Below are positions 1 to 8,674 of a stretch of DNA of 64,000 nt, in pieces. This DNA is from Bacillus sp. FJAT-49711 (GTDB taxonomy: Bacteria > Bacillota > Bacilli > Bacillales > Bacillaceae_C), in contig NZ_JAGYPL010000001.1 in the NCBI RefSeq assembly GCF_018343715.1, positions 496,001 to 560,000 of the forward strand. Direction: 5' to 3'. Positions within the stretch are counted from its first letter, which is position 1. The number at the start of each line of letters is the position of its first letter. The notes under the pieces are model-generated. The model saw only the letters and a program-made list of their open reading frames with translations. It had not been told where the DNA came from and did not search any database. Both the position numbers and the translations under genes were made by a program.

Positions 1-1
1 T

Positions 2-367
2 ACCCCGCTTGGAGAGGCAGCGAATAAAATATCTGCACAAATACCGGAACCAATTTCGACACATTATAAACTTTTTTCTGAAAAGTTGCAGCAAGAGGAT
101 GCCGTTGTCAAAAGCGTATGGGAAGAAAGCCTAAACAGAATTTGGGAATCTACTTCATTAAAACAAAGCGAATATGAAATATTAGTCCAATTTGGAGAAA
201 ATTTGGGAAGACATGACCGAGAACTACAACAGAAACAAATTTTGCTAACGCTCAACAACCTAGAAAGGGAAGAAGAAAATGCGCGAGAGAAGCAAAAAAA
301 GTATGAAAAAATGGTGAAAAGTCTAGGAGTCCTTACTGGCATGCTTATCATCATTTTGCTTTTGTAG
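2..367 (+). CDS. spoIIIAB: Stage III sporulation protein AB, 3' part
   Basis: The frame is already open at the left edge, so the N-terminus lies outside the window. The visible 121 residues begin with TPLGEAANKIS, continue through a long charged helical region rich in Glu, Gln and Lys, and end in a hydrophobic tail (LTGMLIIILLL), as in SpoIIIAB. The family is part of the mother-cell SpoIIIA-SpoIIQ channel that links mother cell and forespore and is needed for late forespore (sigma-G) activity. It is followed after a short gap by spoIIIAC in the standard spoIIIA order. The identity rests on sequence similarity as I remember it plus this order. Confidence 0.92.
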   Translation, partial: TPLGEAANKISAQIPEPISTHYKLFSEKLQQEDAVVKSVWEESLNRIWESTSLKQSEYEILVQFGENLGRHDRELQQKQILLTLNNLEREEENAREKQKKYEKMVKSLGVLTGMLIIILLL

Positions 368-384
368 TGATAGGAGGAAATGAC

Positions 385-588
385 ATGGGCATTGATGTAG
401 ATATTATCTTCAAAATAGCCGGGGTAGGGATCGTTGTAGCATTTCTCCATACGATACTTGATCAAGTCGGTAAAAAAGAATACGCACAATGGGTTACGTT
501 GTTTGGGTTTATTTATATTTTATTTATGGTCGTGTCAATCGTAGATGGGTTATTTCAGAAAATCAAGTCTGTTTTTCTATTCCAATAG
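385..588 (+). CDS. spoIIIAC: Stage III sporulation protein AC
   Basis: This 67-residue protein has two hydrophobic segments (about residues 6-24 and 36-55) and matches the small SpoIIIAC membrane protein of the SpoIIIA channel. I start it at the ATG at 385, preceded by AGGAGG at 372-377. An in-frame GTG at 367 overlaps the spoIIIAB stop but has no usable ribosome binding site. It sits between spoIIIAB and spoIIIAD in the normal operon order and should be transcribed in the mother cell. Confidence 0.94.
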   Translation: MGIDVDIIFKIAGVGIVVAFLHTILDQVGKKEYAQWVTLFGFIYILFMVVSIVDGLFQKIKSVFLFQ

Positions 589-604
589 ATAGGGGGAAAC
601 CGCT

Positions 605-997
605 ATTGCAATCTTACAAATTGCGGGGATTGCCCTAATAACAACTTTCCTAGTACTGGCGATCAAGGAACAGACTCCAAATTTTGCCTTTTTGCTTGTG
701 TTATTCGCGGGAACGGGCATTTTTCTATTTCTTGTAGATCAAGTGCATAAAATCATCTTAATGATTGAAAATCTAGCAGGTAGTGCGAATGTCAACACTC
801 TATACGTTAAAACCATTCTTAAAATCATCGGCATTGCGTATATTGCTGAATTTACGGCACAAATAAGCAAAGATGCGGGTCTCGGCTCAATGGCTTCGAA
901 AGTTGAATTAGCTGGAAAAATCTTAATTCTCGCAATTGCAGTGCCGATCATGACAGCCTTAATAGAGACTATCATTAATATCATGCCAGTTAATTAG
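605..997 (+). CDS. spoIIIAD: Stage III sporulation protein AD, apparent ATT start
   Basis: The protein has four hydrophobic stretches and the family core KTILKIIGIAYIAEF. The first in-frame ATG/GTG/TTG comes deep inside the conserved region and would remove the first membrane segment. Reading upstream, the frame is open to a stop at 590-592 and encodes AILQIAGIALITTF, which aligns with the start of known SpoIIIAD. The only plausible initiator is ATT at 605, eight bases after the GGGGG at 592-596, giving 130 residues, the usual family length of about 130. Either a rare ATT initiation codon or a sequencing error or mutation of ATG is possible. Confidence 0.85.
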   Translation: MAILQIAGIALITTFLVLAIKEQTPNFAFLLVLFAGTGIFLFLVDQVHKIILMIENLAGSANVNTLYVKTILKIIGIAYIAEFTAQISKDAGLGSMASKVELAGKILILAIAVPIMTALIETIINIMPVN

Positions 998-1024
998 ACT
1001 TAGCATTAGAACGGAGTGGGATAC

Positions 1025-2212
1025 ATGCGACGAGGGCTGCAGATTCTGTTATTATGTTTTTTTTCATTTTTTGGTGCTATGACGGTTTCAGCCGAGGAAA
1101 TGGAAAAACCAATTAACGAATCAAATGACCAGCTTACAGATCGGTATATTGAAGACCTTGGTCTTGAAGAGTTATCTGAACATTGGGAGTCAATCGTCCA
1201 TGAATATGGTGGGTATTTACCTGAAAGTAAAAGAGGTACATTCATTGATTTTGTAAAAGGGGACAAGTCTTTTTCATTTGCAGATTGGATGAACGGGATC
1301 ATTTCGTTCATTATGCAAGAAATCATCCTGAATATTAAATTACTAGGGTCACTTTTACTGCTTACGATTTTAAGTGTATTTCTACAATCACTTCATAGTG
1401 CTTTTGAAAAAGGTGCTGTCAGTCAGGTAGCCTATTCTATTATTTTTATGGTCCTGATTATTATCGCATTAAATAGCTTTAGAGTGGCGGCGGATTATGC
1501 GATTGAAGCGATTGATTCAATGAGTCAATTTATTCTCGCTCTATTACCATTGCTGCTTGCATTGATTGCCTCTTCTGGGGGGGTGGCAACATCTGCATTC
1601 TTCCATCCAATTCTCGTATTTTTAGTAAATATTAGCAGTATCGTCATAAAAAATGCTGTATTGCCCTTATTATTTCTTGCGACATTATTAAGTATTGCCA
1701 ATACATTAAGTAAACAATTTAAAGTGTCCCAGCTTGCAAATTTATTAAAGAAGATCAGTATTGGAATTCTCGGAGCATTTATCACTATTATCCTTGGAGT
1801 TATTTCTATTCAGGGGGCAGCTACAGCTGTTGCAGATGGTGTAGCGATAAGAACGGCAAAATTTGTAGCCGGCAATTTTGTACCTGTAGTAGGACGGATG
1901 TTTACAGATGCAGCCGATACAGTATTAAATGCATCTCTTCTACTCAAAAATACTGTGGGTATTGCAGGTGTAGCTGTTATTCTCCTAATCGCCGCATTTC
2001 CAGCATTTAAAATATTAGTCATTTCCCTCATATACAAACTTTCGGCGGCACTCATGCAGCCCTTAGGTGATGGTCCTGTCATTGAATGTCTAGATGCTGT
2101 CAGTAAAAGTGTCATGTATATTTTCGCTTCTCTGGCAATTGTTTCTTTTATGTTTTTTATTAGCATGACGATCATCATTACATCCGGAAATATTACGATG
2201 ATGGTTAGATAG
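1025..2212 (+). CDS. spoIIIAE: Stage III sporulation protein AE
   Basis: A 395-residue polytopic membrane protein of the SpoIIIA channel. It has an N-terminal signal-like hydrophobic stretch (RRGLQILLLCFFSFF), a soluble region to about residue 95, then a series of hydrophobic segments through the C-terminus. I start it at the ATG at 1025, with GGAG at 1013-1016; a GTG at 1016 is in frame but overlaps the ribosome binding site. It lies 27 bases after spoIIIAD in the operon. SpoIIIAE is usually the largest membrane component after the ATPase SpoIIIAA. Confidence 0.95.
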   Translation: MRRGLQILLLCFFSFFGAMTVSAEEMEKPINESNDQLTDRYIEDLGLEELSEHWESIVHEYGGYLPESKRGTFIDFVKGDKSFSFADWMNGIISFIMQEIILNIKLLGSLLLLTILSVFLQSLHSAFEKGAVSQVAYSIIFMVLIIIALNSFRVAADYAIEAIDSMSQFILALLPLLLALIASSGGVATSAFFHPILVFLVNISSIVIKNAVLPLLFLATLLSIANTLSKQFKVSQLANLLKKISIGILGAFITIILGVISIQGAATAVADGVAIRTAKFVAGNFVPVVGRMFTDAADTVLNASLLLKNTVGIAGVAVILLIAAFPAFKILVISLIYKLSAALMQPLGDGPVIECLDAVSKSVMYIFASLAIVSFMFFISMTIIITSGNITMMVR

Positions 2213-2232
2213 AAGTAAAGGAGGTCACTTTC

Positions 2233-2844
2233 TTGGCTTACTTAAGCGAGTGGGTGTTCAATATCATCATTTTTCTTATCCTTGCCATGATTGTGGACAT
2301 GCTTCTCCCAGAGTCCAGTATGAAGAAATATACGAAACTAGCAACTGGCTTGCTTCTTATCGCGATCATCATATCACCAGTTTTAAAATTAATGTCCACT
2401 GATCTTGAGAAGGTATTAGCTTCGATTACAGTGAATTTTGCAACCGATGATCAATCCAATGAAAATTTATTAAATAACAAAAAAAAAGAGATACAAGCTT
2501 CACAGCATGCATATATATTAGAGCAAATGGCTGTCCCAATGAAAACAATGGTAGAAAAGGAGTTGATTGAAAAGTTAGGTTTGGAAATTAGTAATATCCA
2601 GATTTTCGCCACACCAAATAGTGATGGAGAGATCAACGAACTAGATAATGTGGTCGTTTATCTGTCACCTTCAGAAAAAGTAATCAAAGCCATTTATCCA
2701 GTAAGTATTAATTTAAATGAAACAGATGAGAAAGTGGATACAACCGACTACGAAACAGTTAAATCAATGTTATCCTCCATTTGGGAAATTCCATTATCAT
2801 TGATTGAAATTGTTCCGAGGGAGGAACCAGTAAATGAAGAATAA
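2233..2844 (+). CDS. spoIIIAF: Stage III sporulation protein AF
   Basis: A 203-residue protein with two N-terminal membrane segments (about residues 8-25 and 36-52) and a soluble C-terminal domain, as in SpoIIIAF, a SpoIIIA channel component exposed to the space between mother cell and forespore membranes. The start is TTG at 2233, preceded by AAAGGAGG at 2216-2223 with a spacing of nine. Its last 11 bases overlap spoIIIAG, which suggests translational coupling. Confidence 0.94.
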   Translation: MAYLSEWVFNIIIFLILAMIVDMLLPESSMKKYTKLATGLLLIAIIISPVLKLMSTDLEKVLASITVNFATDDQSNENLLNNKKKEIQASQHAYILEQMAVPMKTMVEKELIEKLGLEISNIQIFATPNSDGEINELDNVVVYLSPSEKVIKAIYPVSINLNETDEKVDTTDYETVKSMLSSIWEIPLSLIEIVPREEPVNEE

Positions 2845-3505
2845 AAACTCGGGCCCGATTGATTGGATAAAACAAAAACTAGGGGATAGTAAAACATCGT
2901 CTGCTGAAAAAAGCAAAACAAAACCATATTATCTACTTATTCTACTAATATTAGGAGCTCTTTTTATGATAATGGGCAGCATTTGGAAGGATAAAGTAGA
3001 TCAACCTCCCGCAGAAGTTTTTAACGAAAACAATGAGGAACAGAATAGTTCGGAAACATTTGGCGTAAAAAAATCCAATAAAAACGATAGCATGAAGGTT
3101 TTTGAGGAGCAATATGAAAATCAGCTTAAAGAAGCGCTTGAAGAAATTGTGGGGGTTCATAGTGTAACGGTCGTAATAAATGTTCAAGCAACGGAAAAAA
3201 AGGTATATGAAAAAAATTCCGTTCTTAAGAATCAAACAACACATGAGGAAGATGAAAAAGGCGGCAAGCGGCAAATTGAGGATCAATCAAAAGAGGATCA
3301 ACTCGTTATTATCCGAGATGGAGAAAAGGATATTCCTCTCATATCAGAAACGAGGAAGCCAGACATTAAAGGGGTTCTTGTCGTCGCGGGCGGAGCTGAA
3401 AATATACAGGTTAAAAAATGGATTATTGAAGCTGTTACACGGGTTTTAGATGTTCCAAGCCATAAAGTTGCAGTCATGCCTAAAAAATCAAAGGGGGATT
3501 CTTAA
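2834..3505 (+). CDS. spoIIIAG: Stage III sporulation protein AG
   Basis: A 223-residue single-pass protein. A short cytoplasmic N-terminus is followed by a membrane segment at about residues 32-50 (LLILLILGALFMIMG) and an extracytoplasmic ring-building domain with the conserved stretch LEEIVGVHSVTVVINV. SpoIIIAG forms a large oligomeric ring in the intermembrane space, related in fold to secretion-system ring proteins. The gene overlaps spoIIIAF by 11 bases and shares one base with the spoIIIAH start (TAATG), so the last three genes look translationally coupled. Confidence 0.95.
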   Translation: MKNKNSGPIDWIKQKLGDSKTSSAEKSKTKPYYLLILLILGALFMIMGSIWKDKVDQPPAEVFNENNEEQNSSETFGVKKSNKNDSMKVFEEQYENQLKEALEEIVGVHSVTVVINVQATEKKVYEKNSVLKNQTTHEEDEKGGKRQIEDQSKEDQLVIIRDGEKDIPLISETRKPDIKGVLVVAGGAENIQVKKWIIEAVTRVLDVPSHKVAVMPKKSKGDS

Positions 3506-4032
3506 TGCTACTAAAAAAGCAAACAGTTTGGCTTTTAACAATGCTTAGTCTTGTAGTTGTATTGTCTGTTTACTACGTTACATCGGAACAGGACGTAAAA
3601 GACATCGCGTCGAATGGGGAAAATGCACCTGAAACGAGTGGAAAGATGAGTGACGAAGACCTTAAAATCATTACCGAAGCTGCAGGTGATGAAGCGTATG
3701 AAACAGTTCGAATGAATTTATCGGACAAAAGGGGCAAGGCAAAGGAAGAATTAACAACGCAAGCAGCATCGCCTGATCTCTCAGTAGATGAGAAGAATAA
3801 ATTATATGAACAAATGAAAGAAATTGATGCCATGGGAGTAAAAGAAAAAACGTTGGAAAGCTATATTAAAACTATGGGCTATAGCGACTCACTTGTTAGA
3901 ATCGATGACAACCAAGTGTATGTTACAGTGAAAGCAGAAGATCATTCTAAGGCTGATGCAGTTGAAATAGTTCGGCTCGTACGGGAAGAAATGGGAACAC
4001 AATTTATTCCAACTGTGGAATTTGATAAGTAA
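3505..4032 (+). CDS. spoIIIAH: Stage III sporulation protein AH
   Basis: A 175-residue protein with one N-terminal membrane segment (WLLTMLSLVVVLSVYYV) and an extracytoplasmic domain containing the typical helix LYEQMKEIDAMGVKEKTLE, followed by a ring-building fold near the C-terminus. In Bacillus it binds forespore SpoIIQ and anchors the engulfment zipper and channel. The ATG overlaps the spoIIIAG stop. It is the last gene of the operon, followed at once by a good intrinsic terminator. Confidence 0.96.
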   Translation: MLLKKQTVWLLTMLSLVVVLSVYYVTSEQDVKDIASNGENAPETSGKMSDEDLKIITEAAGDEAYETVRMNLSDKRGKAKEELTTQAASPDLSVDEKNKLYEQMKEIDAMGVKEKTLESYIKTMGYSDSLVRIDDNQVYVTVKAEDHSKADAVEIVRLVREEMGTQFIPTVEFDK

Positions 4033-4041
4033 TAATAAATG

Positions 4042-4069
4042 GACGGAGGGGATACCCATCCGTCTTTTT
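4042..4069 (+). terminator. Intrinsic terminator of the spoIIIA operon
   Basis: GACGGAGGG at 4042-4050 pairs with CCC-A-TCCGTC at 4055-4064 with one bulged base, a four-base loop, and is followed by TTTTT. It lies ten bases after the spoIIIAH stop. Confidence 0.85.
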
Positions 4070-4203
4070 CTGTGAAAATAAATTCTTGTTTAAGATTTAT
4101 ATCAATTGTCAAAACTAACTAACAACTGAAATTTACAATAGGAAAGTAGAGCTACCATAATTTACGGTTTCTCGTATAACTTTTCTATTTATTGTCTATA
4201 ATG

Positions 4204-5343
4204 CTAAGTTGCAGTAGGCTCGTGGTAGGGTTCTTTGTTCTGAAGCATATGATAGACAATGGTAAGCATTCGATGTCCAATGGCAACGAGTGCTTTTTTC
4301 TTTCCTCTTCTTGCAGATAAAGACCAATATTTCACTGATAACATTTTACTTCGACTTCTAGATACCGCCCAAGCGGCTTCACACAATGCCGACTTAATAT
4401 GCGGGTTTCCTTTCACGGTTCGCGTACTCTTTCGTTTTCCAGCGCTTTCGTGATTTCCAGGTGACAATCCTGCCCATGACGCAAGGTGCTTGGAAGTTGG
4501 AAATTGTGTCATATCAACTCCAATTTCTGCGATGATCACGGCTGCAGTATCTTTCTTAATCCCCGGCATTGTGATAAGAAGTTCTACTTCTTCTTTATAG
4601 TTTATCAGTATCCCATCGATCCTTTTTTCAATATCGGAAATTAATTCTTCCAGATAGACAATGTGCATCCATGACTGTTTGATAAGAAACAGTTGGTGAT
4701 CATTCAATGTGCCAAACAGGGAATCTGTAATTAATTGTTTTTTATGCGCCATACTCCCATGTATCTTTTGTTCGACATCTTCTTGATCTATATAGCCATT
4801 GGACATTAGTTGTTCCAACAATTTTCTGCCAGAAACTCCGAAAACATCGGAAATGACTGTCCCTAATTTGATGTTTGAAGTCTCCAATACTTTTTGGATC
4901 CGATTCTTTTCAGAAGTCATATGTCCAATCCATTTCTTTCTCAAACGGGTTAAATCTCGCAAATTGCGAATGTCTTCCGGAGGGACGAAACTTTTCTCAA
5001 TCAAACCATGCCTCAATAATTTGGCAATCCACTCTGCATCCGAAACATCCGTTTTTCTGCCAGGAACATTTTTAATGCGCTGAGCATTTGCCAAAGTAAT
5101 GTCAAAGAAGTCCTCTAGGATATTATAGACAGGTTTCCAGTACACTCCGGTACTTTCCATTGCGATATGGGTCACTTCTTTTTCTTCTAGCCATTTAAGT
5201 AGACGAAACAGATCTTTCGTCAAAGTAGGAAATGTTTCAATCAACTTAACTGTATCGTTCTCTGATTCACCAAGAATCACGCAGGCCACAATTGTTTCCG
5301 AATGGACATCCAGACCTGCACATCGTTTGTACAATGTTTCCAT
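4204..5343 (-). CDS. IS110-family transposase (DEDD recombinase)
   Basis: A 379-residue transposase. The N-terminal DEDD (RuvC-like) domain starts with the motif AGLDVHSE, followed by HIAMESTGVYW, which carries the Glu, and KTDVSDAEW, which carries the last two Asp. A coiled-coil linker follows, then the C-terminal Transposase_20 part with TMPGIKKDTAAVIIAEIG and SWAGLSPG, including the serine region used by this family. I start it at the ATG at 5343, preceded on the minus strand by GGTGGAG; an ORF start ten codons upstream has no better signal. The frame is intact and the length normal, so the gene may be active. Confidence 0.93.
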   Translation of the reverse strand: METLYKRCAGLDVHSETIVACVILGESENDTVKLIETFPTLTKDLFRLLKWLEEKEVTHIAMESTGVYWKPVYNILEDFFDITLANAQRIKNVPGRKTDVSDAEWIAKLLRHGLIEKSFVPPEDIRNLRDLTRLRKKWIGHMTSEKNRIQKVLETSNIKLGTVISDVFGVSGRKLLEQLMSNGYIDQEDVEQKIHGSMAHKKQLITDSLFGTLNDHQLFLIKQSWMHIVYLEELISDIEKRIDGILINYKEEVELLITMPGIKKDTAAVIIAEIGVDMTQFPTSKHLASWAGLSPGNHESAGKRKSTRTVKGNPHIKSALCEAAWAVSRSRSKMLSVKYWSLSARRGKKKALVAIGHRMLTIVYHMLQNKEPYHEPTAT

Positions 5344-5344
5344 T

Positions 5345-5600
5345 TCACTCCACCTTCTAAATGTATTCCACAAACAGTGGAATGAATTTGAAATTAAACA
5401 TTTTTCTGTTCGTAGTCATCTCTCAACAAGAGAGAGCTAACAATGGGTTGTACACCAAATTCATTCCAACAGTTTTTTATACAGGGTCAAGCCACCATTA
5501 AAGACCACGTTATATACTCACTGTTTGCGGTATCAACATTATGGAGCGAGAAACCCATTTTCATTCCTGGGTTGAGAGCGAAAGATCATGATAGTTTTTT
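5345..5600 (-). ncRNA. Candidate IS110 bridge RNA region
   Basis: The non-coding leader upstream of the transposase is where IS110-group elements encode the bridge RNA that pairs with target and donor DNA. I see a perfect 13-base inverted repeat (5378-5390 with 5456-5468) that encloses a six-base hairpin (TCTCTC/GAGAGA, 5419-5435). A second perfect 7-base hairpin (5365-5371 with 5377-5383) competes with one arm. A further short hairpin lies near 5550-5575. These show a structured RNA; its function, exact ends and guide loops are inferred from the family. Confidence 0.5.
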
Positions 5601-5839
5601 ATGAATTTTTTAAAAGCATATTGTTACGGCAAGGTACGAAATTCTTAGTCGGCTGAAATCGCCTGCGTCATGTCCGTGCCGCGGAAGATCAATGAAAGGA
5701 TAGCGCATCGCATGTACATCAATTTTCGAGAAGGCTCTGGAGCAGCGAGCAGAAAGGAAGTAGCTTGGGCTTAAAATAACATACTTGTCTAAAATGACCA
5801 ATAAAAAATATAAAAAAATATTACTTTCCGCATTCATCA
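5601..5839. other. Intergenic sequence between the IS and accB
   Basis: No convincing gene is present. The middle (about 5637-5765) is GC-richer and looks like a degraded member of the intergenic repeat family seen at 8484, 35768 and 42973, with traces of GTCGGCTG and CTCTGGAGCAGC. The right part is AT-rich and leads into the accB promoter region. Confidence 0.35.
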
Positions 5840-5866
5840 TTGAATTTTTATAAGGTATTATATTAT
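5840..5866 (+). promoter_or_regulatory. Candidate sigma-A promoter for accB
   Basis: TTGAAT at 5840-5845 and TATTAT at 5861-5866 are separated by 15 bases, shorter than ideal. The site lies 40 bases before the accB start. I did not find a clear FapR operator. Confidence 0.35.
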
Positions 5867-5906
5867 GATGTTAGGAGCTACTCATTATTTTGAAGGAGTG
5901 TCACTT

Positions 5907-6401
5907 ATGTTAAAAATTCAGGAAATTCGTGAAATCATAAAGTTAATAGATCAATCTGATATTGAGGAATTTAGCTATGAACATGAAGGTTCAAAAATTG
6001 AATTGAAGAAACGGACAGCTACTATTGCTGTTGCACAGCAACAACCTGTTGTTCAACAGCCTGTTGTGGTTCAACCACAAGTACAAACAGCCGTTGAAAC
6101 ACCGGTCTCTGCACCTGAGAAAGTAGAAGCAAAAATAGAGGGAACTACGAATAAAGAAAACTATTTGCAAGTTGTTTCTCCAATGGTTGGAACGTTCTAT
6201 CAATCGCCATCTCCTGATAATCCGGCATATGTGCAAACAGGCTCTCAAGTAAGTGCTGATACAGTCGTTTGCATTGTCGAAGCAATGAAACTATTTAACG
6301 AAATTGAAGCAGAAGTAGATGGAGAGATTGTGGAAGTCCTTGTAAAAGATGGCGAGCTTGTTGAGTATGGACAACCATTATTCTTAGTAAAGCCTAGATA
6401 A
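5907..6401 (+). CDS. accB: Biotin carboxyl carrier protein of acetyl-CoA carboxylase
   Basis: A 164-residue BCCP. It has a short N-terminal region ([13 protein letters not shown]), a Gln/Val/Pro-rich linker (about residues 45-75), and a C-terminal biotinyl domain with EAMKL, in which Lys at about 128 is the biotinylation site. It carries the carboxyl group between AccC and the AccA/AccD carboxyltransferase to make malonyl-CoA. I start it at the ATG at 5907 after GAAGGAGTG; an ORF start 14 codons upstream would add residues that the family lacks. It is followed not by accC directly but by about 290 bases of repeat-like DNA. Confidence 0.96.
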   Translation: MLKIQEIREIIKLIDQSDIEEFSYEHEGSKIELKKRTATIAVAQQQPVVQQPVVVQPQVQTAVETPVSAPEKVEAKIEGTTNKENYLQVVSPMVGTFYQSPSPDNPAYVQTGSQVSADTVVCIVEAMKLFNEIEAEVDGEIVEVLVKDGELVEYGQPLFLVKPR

Positions 6402-6690
6402 AAGGATGTTTAAAAAATCCGGTAAAAATGACACTTCGAATTTTTCGTTGGCTTGTTTCTCCGTTCCTTGGAAAAGAAAACCACTTTTCCTGCGTGCGAT
6501 GCGGATGCAGGGAAGTATTGCTTATGCTCATGTATCTAAAAGCATACATTCCTCTGCTCGAAACTGCGCCGTCTCGAAATTCCGATGCACAGGATGTGCT
6601 AGTGTCGGCGTTGCTGACAGGACGACAGCGTATTTAGCCGACCTGGTCCTTTTTATCCTCCTTTTTGACCACTCATAGATAAGGAGCGTT
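6402..6690 (+). repeat. Repeat-like island between accB and accC
   Basis: These 290 bases are GC-richer than the flanking genes and contain segments resembling the dispersed intergenic repeats elsewhere in the window (for example GTATTTAGCCGAC and a nearby GACAGGACGAC). Small open frames cross it but have no ribosome binding site or family resemblance, so I treat it as non-coding. In B. subtilis accB and accC are nearly adjacent, so this is an insertion within the operon. The accC ribosome binding site (AAGGAGCG, about 6681-6688) lies at its right edge. Confidence 0.5.
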
Positions 6691-6694
6691 TTCC

Positions 6695-8050
6695 ATGATA
6701 AAAAAATTATTGATAGCGAATAGAGGGGAAATAGCTGTACGTATTATTCGTGCCTGTAAGGAATTAAATATTGAAACAGTCGCTGTTTACTCAGAAGCTG
6801 ACCAGGAAGCACTTCATGTTCAGTTAGCAGACGAGGCGTATTGCATTGGCCCAAAAATGTCAAAAGACAGTTATTTAAATACTGCAAATGTAATTAGCGT
6901 TGCTAAGCTAACGAATTGTGATGCGATTCACCCGGGATATGGTTTTTTAGCTGAAAATGCAGATTTCGCAGAGCTTTGCCGTGTTTGTAATATTACTTTC
7001 GTAGGTCCAAGTCCTGAAGCTATTTCAAAAATGGGCACGAAGGATGTTGCACGCGAAACAATGAAAGCAGCTGGTGTACCAATTGTACCGGGTTCAAATG
7101 GAATTATTAATGATTCCGAAGAAGCCCTTGAAATTGCTGAAAAAATTGGCTATCCAGTTATTATAAAAGCAACTGCAGGCGGCGGAGGAAAAGGGATCCG
7201 TGTTGCCAGGGATAAAGAAGAATTAGTTAAAGGGATAAATATTACACAGCAGGAAGCACAGACCGCATTTGGAAATCCGGGAGTGTACATAGAAAAGTAC
7301 GTTGATGATTTCAGGCATGTAGAAATCCAAGTGCTTGCTGATAATTTTGGCAATGTTATTCATCTAGGTGAACGTGATTGCTCGATTCAAAGAAGGTTGC
7401 AAAAATTACTTGAGGAAACACCCTCTCCTGCATTGGATTCTAAAACAAGAGAATTAATGGGGCAGGCTGCAGTCAAAGCAGCCGAAGCAGTGGATTACTC
7501 CGGCGCGGGTACAATAGAATTTATCTTTGACCATAGAAATTTCAAGTTTTATTTTATGGAAATGAATACGCGTATTCAAGTGGAACATCCCGTTACTGAA
7601 ATGGTAACAGGTGTGGATCTCATAAAAGAACAAATTCGAGTTGCATCAGGTGAGAAATTATCTTTGACTCAAGAACAAGTTGAATTTCGCGGTTGGTCAA
7701 TAGAATGTAGAATCAATGCCGAAAACCCTGAGAAAAACTTCCTTCCATCGGCAGGCAAAATTGAAATGTATTTGCCGCCAGGAGGTCTTGGAGTGCGTGT
7801 TGATTCAGGTGCATATCCTGGCTATACAATTCCGCCATATTATGATTCAATGATAGCAAAGGTAATTTCATATGGGGCTACACGCGAAGAAGCGATAGCT
7901 AGAATGAAAAGAGCATTGGGAGAATTTGTGATTGAAGGGATTAAAACGACAATTCCTTTTCATATAAATTTACTTGAAAATGAAACTTTTGTGAGTGGGG
8001 ACTTTAATACAAAGTTTCTTGAAATCCACGATGTGATGAAAGAAAAATAA
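6695..8050 (+). CDS. accC: Biotin carboxylase subunit of acetyl-CoA carboxylase
   Basis: A 451-residue ATP-grasp enzyme that carboxylates biotin on AccB using ATP and bicarbonate. The N-terminal domain starts [18 protein letters not shown]. The glycine-rich ATP loop is [12 protein letters not shown] (about residues 158-169). The catalytic region includes [12 protein letters not shown] and [15 protein letters not shown], and the biotin carboxylase C-terminal domain follows. Length and motifs are normal. The start ATG at 6695 follows AAGGAGCG. It is followed 15 bases later by the Asp23-family gene, forming accB-accC-yqhY. Confidence 0.97.
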   Translation: MIKKLLIANRGEIAVRIIRACKELNIETVAVYSEADQEALHVQLADEAYCIGPKMSKDSYLNTANVISVAKLTNCDAIHPGYGFLAENADFAELCRVCNITFVGPSPEAISKMGTKDVARETMKAAGVPIVPGSNGIINDSEEALEIAEKIGYPVIIKATAGGGGKGIRVARDKEELVKGINITQQEAQTAFGNPGVYIEKYVDDFRHVEIQVLADNFGNVIHLGERDCSIQRRLQKLLEETPSPALDSKTRELMGQAAVKAAEAVDYSGAGTIEFIFDHRNFKFYFMEMNTRIQVEHPVTEMVTGVDLIKEQIRVASGEKLSLTQEQVEFRGWSIECRINAENPEKNFLPSAGKIEMYLPPGGLGVRVDSGAYPGYTIPPYYDSMIAKVISYGATREEAIARMKRALGEFVIEGIKTTIPFHINLLENETFVSGDFNTKFLEIHDVMKEK

Positions 8051-8065
8051 GCGGAGGTGTTTTAA

Positions 8066-8476
8066 ATGGAAGAGAATTTGAACATGCTTGAAATGACACA
8101 GGAAAATGGTCACAACCATGGGAAAATTGAAATTGCTCCGGAGGTAATCGAAGTCATCGCGGGAATAGCTGCTTCAGAAGTAGAAGGAGTAGCCCAAATG
8201 CGCGGTAATTTTGCTACTGGTGTTGTAGAAAGACTTGGGAAAAAAAACCACGGCAAAGGGATAAGGGTTGAACTAACAGACGAAGGAATAAAAGTAGATG
8301 TATATTGCTTAATGAATTTCGGCGTCTCCATTCCGACAGTGGCTCAGAAAGTTCAGGACAATATTAGACAAACGTTATTTAATATGACTGCACTTGAAGC
8401 GGAAGAAGTAAATGTTCATATTGTTGGTGTAGCTTTTGAGACACAAAAACAGGAACATCAAGAATTTGAGGAATAA
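8066..8476 (+). CDS. yqhY: Asp23/Gls24-family envelope stress protein
   Basis: A 136-residue protein with the Asp23 (DUF322) core: APEVIEVIAGIAASEVEGVA near residue 24 and the later GVSIPTVAQKVQDNIRQTL. The family is cytoplasmic or membrane-associated, and YqhY in B. subtilis is linked to acetyl-CoA carboxylase activity and lipid homeostasis. Its place directly behind accC fits that role. The start ATG at 8066 follows GCGGAGGTG. A terminator lies about 200 bases downstream, past a repeat copy. Confidence 0.92.
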   Translation: MEENLNMLEMTQENGHNHGKIEIAPEVIEVIAGIAASEVEGVAQMRGNFATGVVERLGKKNHGKGIRVELTDEGIKVDVYCLMNFGVSIPTVAQKVQDNIRQTLFNMTALEAEEVNVHIVGVAFETQKQEHQEFEE

Positions 8477-8483
8477 TCAATAA

Positions 8484-8670
8484 AATGCGCAAGCACCTGT
8501 CCAATTACATTCAGGCGCAGAGGATGTGGGTCAGTCAACGGCGCTGCAGGACGCGGCGGTTTTTAGTCGACTTTTCTTCTGAATAGGAAACATTGCGAAG
8601 GACTAGTCTGCCTTCCTAATAGTAGGAGGAAAGACAAGAAGTATGAGTCGATAGGTGCTGGAGCTAGACG
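8484..8670 (+). repeat. Dispersed GC-rich intergenic repeat (family D)
   Basis: The block starts with ATGCGCAAGCACC and ends with GTCGATAGGTGCTGGAGCTAGAC. Very similar end sequences are found at 35768-35850 and, in reverse orientation, at 42973-43186 and 48426-48525. The interior carries the repeated theme of GGATGTGGG and a GGTTTTTAGTCGAC segment. It fills the gap between yqhY and nusB and has no coding potential that I can support. Confidence 0.65.
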
Positions 8671-8674
8671 AATG

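Larger units (their letters stand above)
4150..5600 (-). mobile_element. IS110-family insertion sequence (ends approximate)
   Basis: The element separates spoIIIAH from accB, which are normally near neighbours. It has a single DEDD-type transposase read leftwards and a non-coding leader of about 250 bases on its upstream side. IS110 elements have no terminal inverted repeats and make little or no target duplication, so I could not place the ends exactly. The given limits are the non-coding flanks between the spoIIIAH terminator and the accB regulatory region. Confidence 0.75.

Noticed and set aside
1016-1024. GTG at 1016 as the spoIIIAE start
   Set aside because: It overlaps the likely ribosome binding site; the ATG at 1025 is better spaced.
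6406-6678. A 90-codon open frame between accB and accC
   Set aside because: It lies in repeat-like DNA, has no ribosome binding site and shows no family features.
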